A stretch of DNA of 64,000 nt. Origin: Cognataquiflexum rubidum. GTDB lineage: Bacteria; Bacteroidota; Bacteroidia; Cytophagales; Cyclobacteriaceae. The position numbers were made by a program, and so were the translations under genes. Below, in pieces: positions 62,666 to 64,000 of the stretch (positions are counted from its first letter, which is position 1; each line of letters starts with the position of its first letter). The notes below the pieces were generated by a model. That model had not been told where the DNA came from. It did not search any database and was given only the letters and a program-made list of their open reading frames with translations. The stretch lies in contig NZ_JAKZAL010000001.1 in assembly GCF_022538115.1 (NCBI RefSeq), positions 434,001 through 498,000 of the forward strand. Reading direction: 5' to 3'.

Positions 62666-63145
62666 TTATTTCATACTCTTTCCGGCCTCAGCCAAGGACT
62701 TAGAATCAAAATTTCCAAGCAATTCGACGACCATTAAGTCCCCTCCTTTATCATTGAGAAGTACGACGACATCGCTGATCATCCTATCTCCTTTGGTGAA
62801 AATCAAAATTCCACTTCCCTTATCATTTGTTTCCATCATCAATTCGTATTTCTCTTTTTCCAACGCTTTATATAACGTTTTGAACTCCGCCTGACCTGTG
62901 GGACTATTTTCAGGAAGTTTGAATAGTTTGACCCTTTCAAGGGATTTGACGATACCTTCTACTTTGGCTTCATCCAATTTCACGTTGAATCCTTCAGCGA
63001 AATTCATAAAGTTGCCTCCTATGTCCATGTGAAAGAAATCCTCATTGGCTTTGTACTTTTGGTAAAGTGCATCCACACTTTTGCTTTGGGAATAGGCCAT
63101 GTGTGCGAACATGGCAAGGAAGATAATCAAGGGTAGTTTTTTCAT
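62666..63145 (-). CDS. DUF4252 family secreted protein (second copy)
   Basis: A 159-residue protein with a signal peptide ending at MAYSQ (about residue 20). The pattern FFHMDIGGNFMNFAEGF, a short acidic linker, and ISDVVVLLNDKGGDLMVVELLGNFD matches the DUF4252 family of Bacteroidota, whose function is unknown. It is a paralog of the gene just upstream (15 bp between them), and both end with a similar VELLGNF/LSMLGNF strand. Confidence 0.85.
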   Translation of the reverse strand: MKKLPLIIFLAMFAHMAYSQSKSVDALYQKYKANEDFFHMDIGGNFMNFAEGFNVKLDEAKVEGIVKSLERVKLFKLPENSPTGQAEFKTLYKALEKEKYELMMETNDKGSGILIFTKGDRMISDVVVLLNDKGGDLMVVELLGNFDSKSLAEAGKSMK

Positions 63146-63160
63146 TGGTTTATGGTTTGT

Positions 63161-63697
63161 TTATTTCTTTTTATTTCCGCTTTTGTATTCTTTCATGCCA
63201 GGCATATTGGTCTTATCAGCGAGAATATTCAGGTCTTGGTAGGTAAAATTTCCCAACATACTCAGCAGGGTGAAACTTTCGCCGGAACCGGATATCATCA
63301 ATAATTCTTTGACCAAACCATTTTCTTCCCTCACCATAAACTTGACATTGGAACCTTTGTCCGCCACGTCCATCAAGTCCTCATACTTGTTTTTATTAAG
63401 GGTGGCCATGGCTTCCTGGTAGAGATTTTTTCCGTTGGGAGTATCCGCAGATAAGATCCTGATTCCTCTCACTTTGGATATCAACTCCCCTAAATCCTCC
63501 GCCTCCTGATCTGATTCCTCGCTGGCGGATTTCAGAAATCCACCGGCCATCTGCATCATTTTTGGACTGATATACACCCTGGAAAAATTCTCATCCTCCA
63601 TATATTTGGAAAAGAATTTGGTGATAGCATCATCCTGAGCCTGCACTCCTGATACCAAGAGGGTCATCATGATCATTGGAATTATTCTTTTTATCAT
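63161..63697 (-). CDS. DUF4252 family secreted protein (first copy)
   Basis: A 178-residue DUF4252 protein with a signal peptide ending at GVQAQ (about residue 21). The family core reads FSRVYISPKMMQMAGGF, VRGIRILSADTPNGKNLY and KELLMISGSGESFTLLSMLGNF. Its ATG overlaps the stop of the upstream membrane-protein gene (ATGA-type), so they are coupled. In related genomes such genes often follow an ECF sigma factor; that gene, if present, is beyond the window. Confidence 0.87.
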   Translation of the reverse strand: MIKRIIPMIMMTLLVSGVQAQDDAITKFFSKYMEDENFSRVYISPKMMQMAGGFLKSASEESDQEAEDLGELISKVRGIRILSADTPNGKNLYQEAMATLNKNKYEDLMDVADKGSNVKFMVREENGLVKELLMISGSGESFTLLSMLGNFTYQDLNILADKTNMPGMKEYKSGNKKK

Positions 63698-64000
63698 TGT
63701 CTTTCTTCTTTAATATTGAAAATTTCTTGGGTCGTATTCAAATGCCTCATTTCCTCCATGGCACCGAGGCTTTCAGTTCCTTTTTGCATATTGGTTTGAA
63801 TCAGGTTGAAAGCCTGCATCACTTGCTCAAAGGCCTCTCTTTCGGCTTTTTTCACTTGGTACCTATATATGACAGATCCCGCTGTGAGAAAAATAATGAA
63901 CAAAGCTGCTATTTTAAGCCAATGAAATGTTGGCTTTTTAATCTTGTTTTTTAATTCAAATTCATTGGCCTGAATTGTGGAAACTCCGGCAATTCCCAAA
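63694..64000 (-). CDS. single-pass membrane protein, probably regulatory (5' end outside window)
   Basis: The frame is open to the right edge, so the start lies outside; 102 residues are seen. It has one membrane segment (WLKIAALFIIFLTAGSVIY) after a basic stretch, and a helical, Glu/Gln-rich extracytoplasmic part (QVKKAEREAFEQVMQAFNLI). The layout (short cytoplasmic part, one membrane helix, followed by DUF4252 genes) suggests an anti-sigma factor-like or accessory protein of an ECF system, but no motif proves it. Confidence 0.65.
   Translation of the reverse strand, partial: LGIAGVSTIQANEFELKNKIKKPTFHWLKIAALFIIFLTAGSVIYRYQVKKAEREAFEQVMQAFNLIQTNMQKGTESLGAMEEMRHLNTTQEIFNIKEERQ

Overview
The window looks like chromosomal DNA of a member of the Bacteroidota, most likely order Cytophagales and close to Cyclobacteriaceae (an inference from gene content, without a database search). 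The evidence is: several large secreted proteins ending in type IX secretion (T9SS) C-terminal sorting domains; promoters of the Bacteroidota type (TTTG, about 19-20 bp, TAnnTTTG); almost no Shine-Dalgarno sequences except a near-perfect one before rpsU; an AccD that has lost most of its zinc-ribbon cysteines; a Rho with a long charged insertion; and DUF4252 and HmuY-like proteins. No tRNA, rRNA, CRISPR array, transposase or prophage gene was recognised.

Layout. 1-2.2 kb: the end of an unknown gene, a TPR lipoprotein with a small partner, and an NlpC/P60 lipoprotein. 2.2-9.4 kb (minus strand): a complete heme acquisition operon, hmuT-hmuU-hmuV-hmuS-TonB-dependent receptor-HmuY-like lipoprotein, behind one promoter that overlaps a 19-bp palindrome. 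9.8-13.4 kb: atpD-atpC, then rpsU, a XerC/D recombinase and hpf. 13.5-18.5 kb: a chromate-type transporter, a 2OG-Fe(II) oxygenase, a lipoprotein, serS and an NTF2-like protein. 18.7-32 kb (minus strand): a surface-protein island of five large T9SS cargo proteins and one beta-propeller lipoprotein, built from a few exchanged modules. 32.2-36 kb: rho, recO, tdk and a 2Fe-2S ferredoxin. 36-43.4 kb: an unknown conserved gene, an HD hydrolase, and the elongasome operon mreB-mreC-mreD-mrdA-rodA (minus). 43.6-48.4 kb: rimP-nusA-infB with a leader hairpin. 48.4-53.7 kb: two small membrane-associated proteins, an outer-membrane barrel protein, a PAP2/vanadium-haloperoxidase-like lipoprotein and cstA. 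53.9-59.3 kb: accD, a stand-alone nqrF, and a tight four-gene operon (arginase-fold protein, mini cytochrome b5, sugar kinase, murQ). 59.4-64 kb: a pseudouridine synthase with four 45-residue repeats, a small secreted protein, and a DUF4252 operon cut by the window edge.

How the genes work together. The heme operon covers capture at the surface (HmuY-like), outer-membrane import (receptor), periplasmic binding (HmuT), inner-membrane import (HmuUV) and intracellular use (HmuS). The mre/mrd/rod operon builds the lateral wall, and the kinase-MurQ pair probably recycles its MurNAc. The most unusual material is the 13-kb T9SS island, where paralogs share C-terminal and core modules in different combinations; the arginase-fold/cyt-b5/kinase/murQ operon, whose arginase-fold member lacks two canonical metal ligands; and a two-domain PAP2 protein whose N-terminal copy has lost its catalytic residues.
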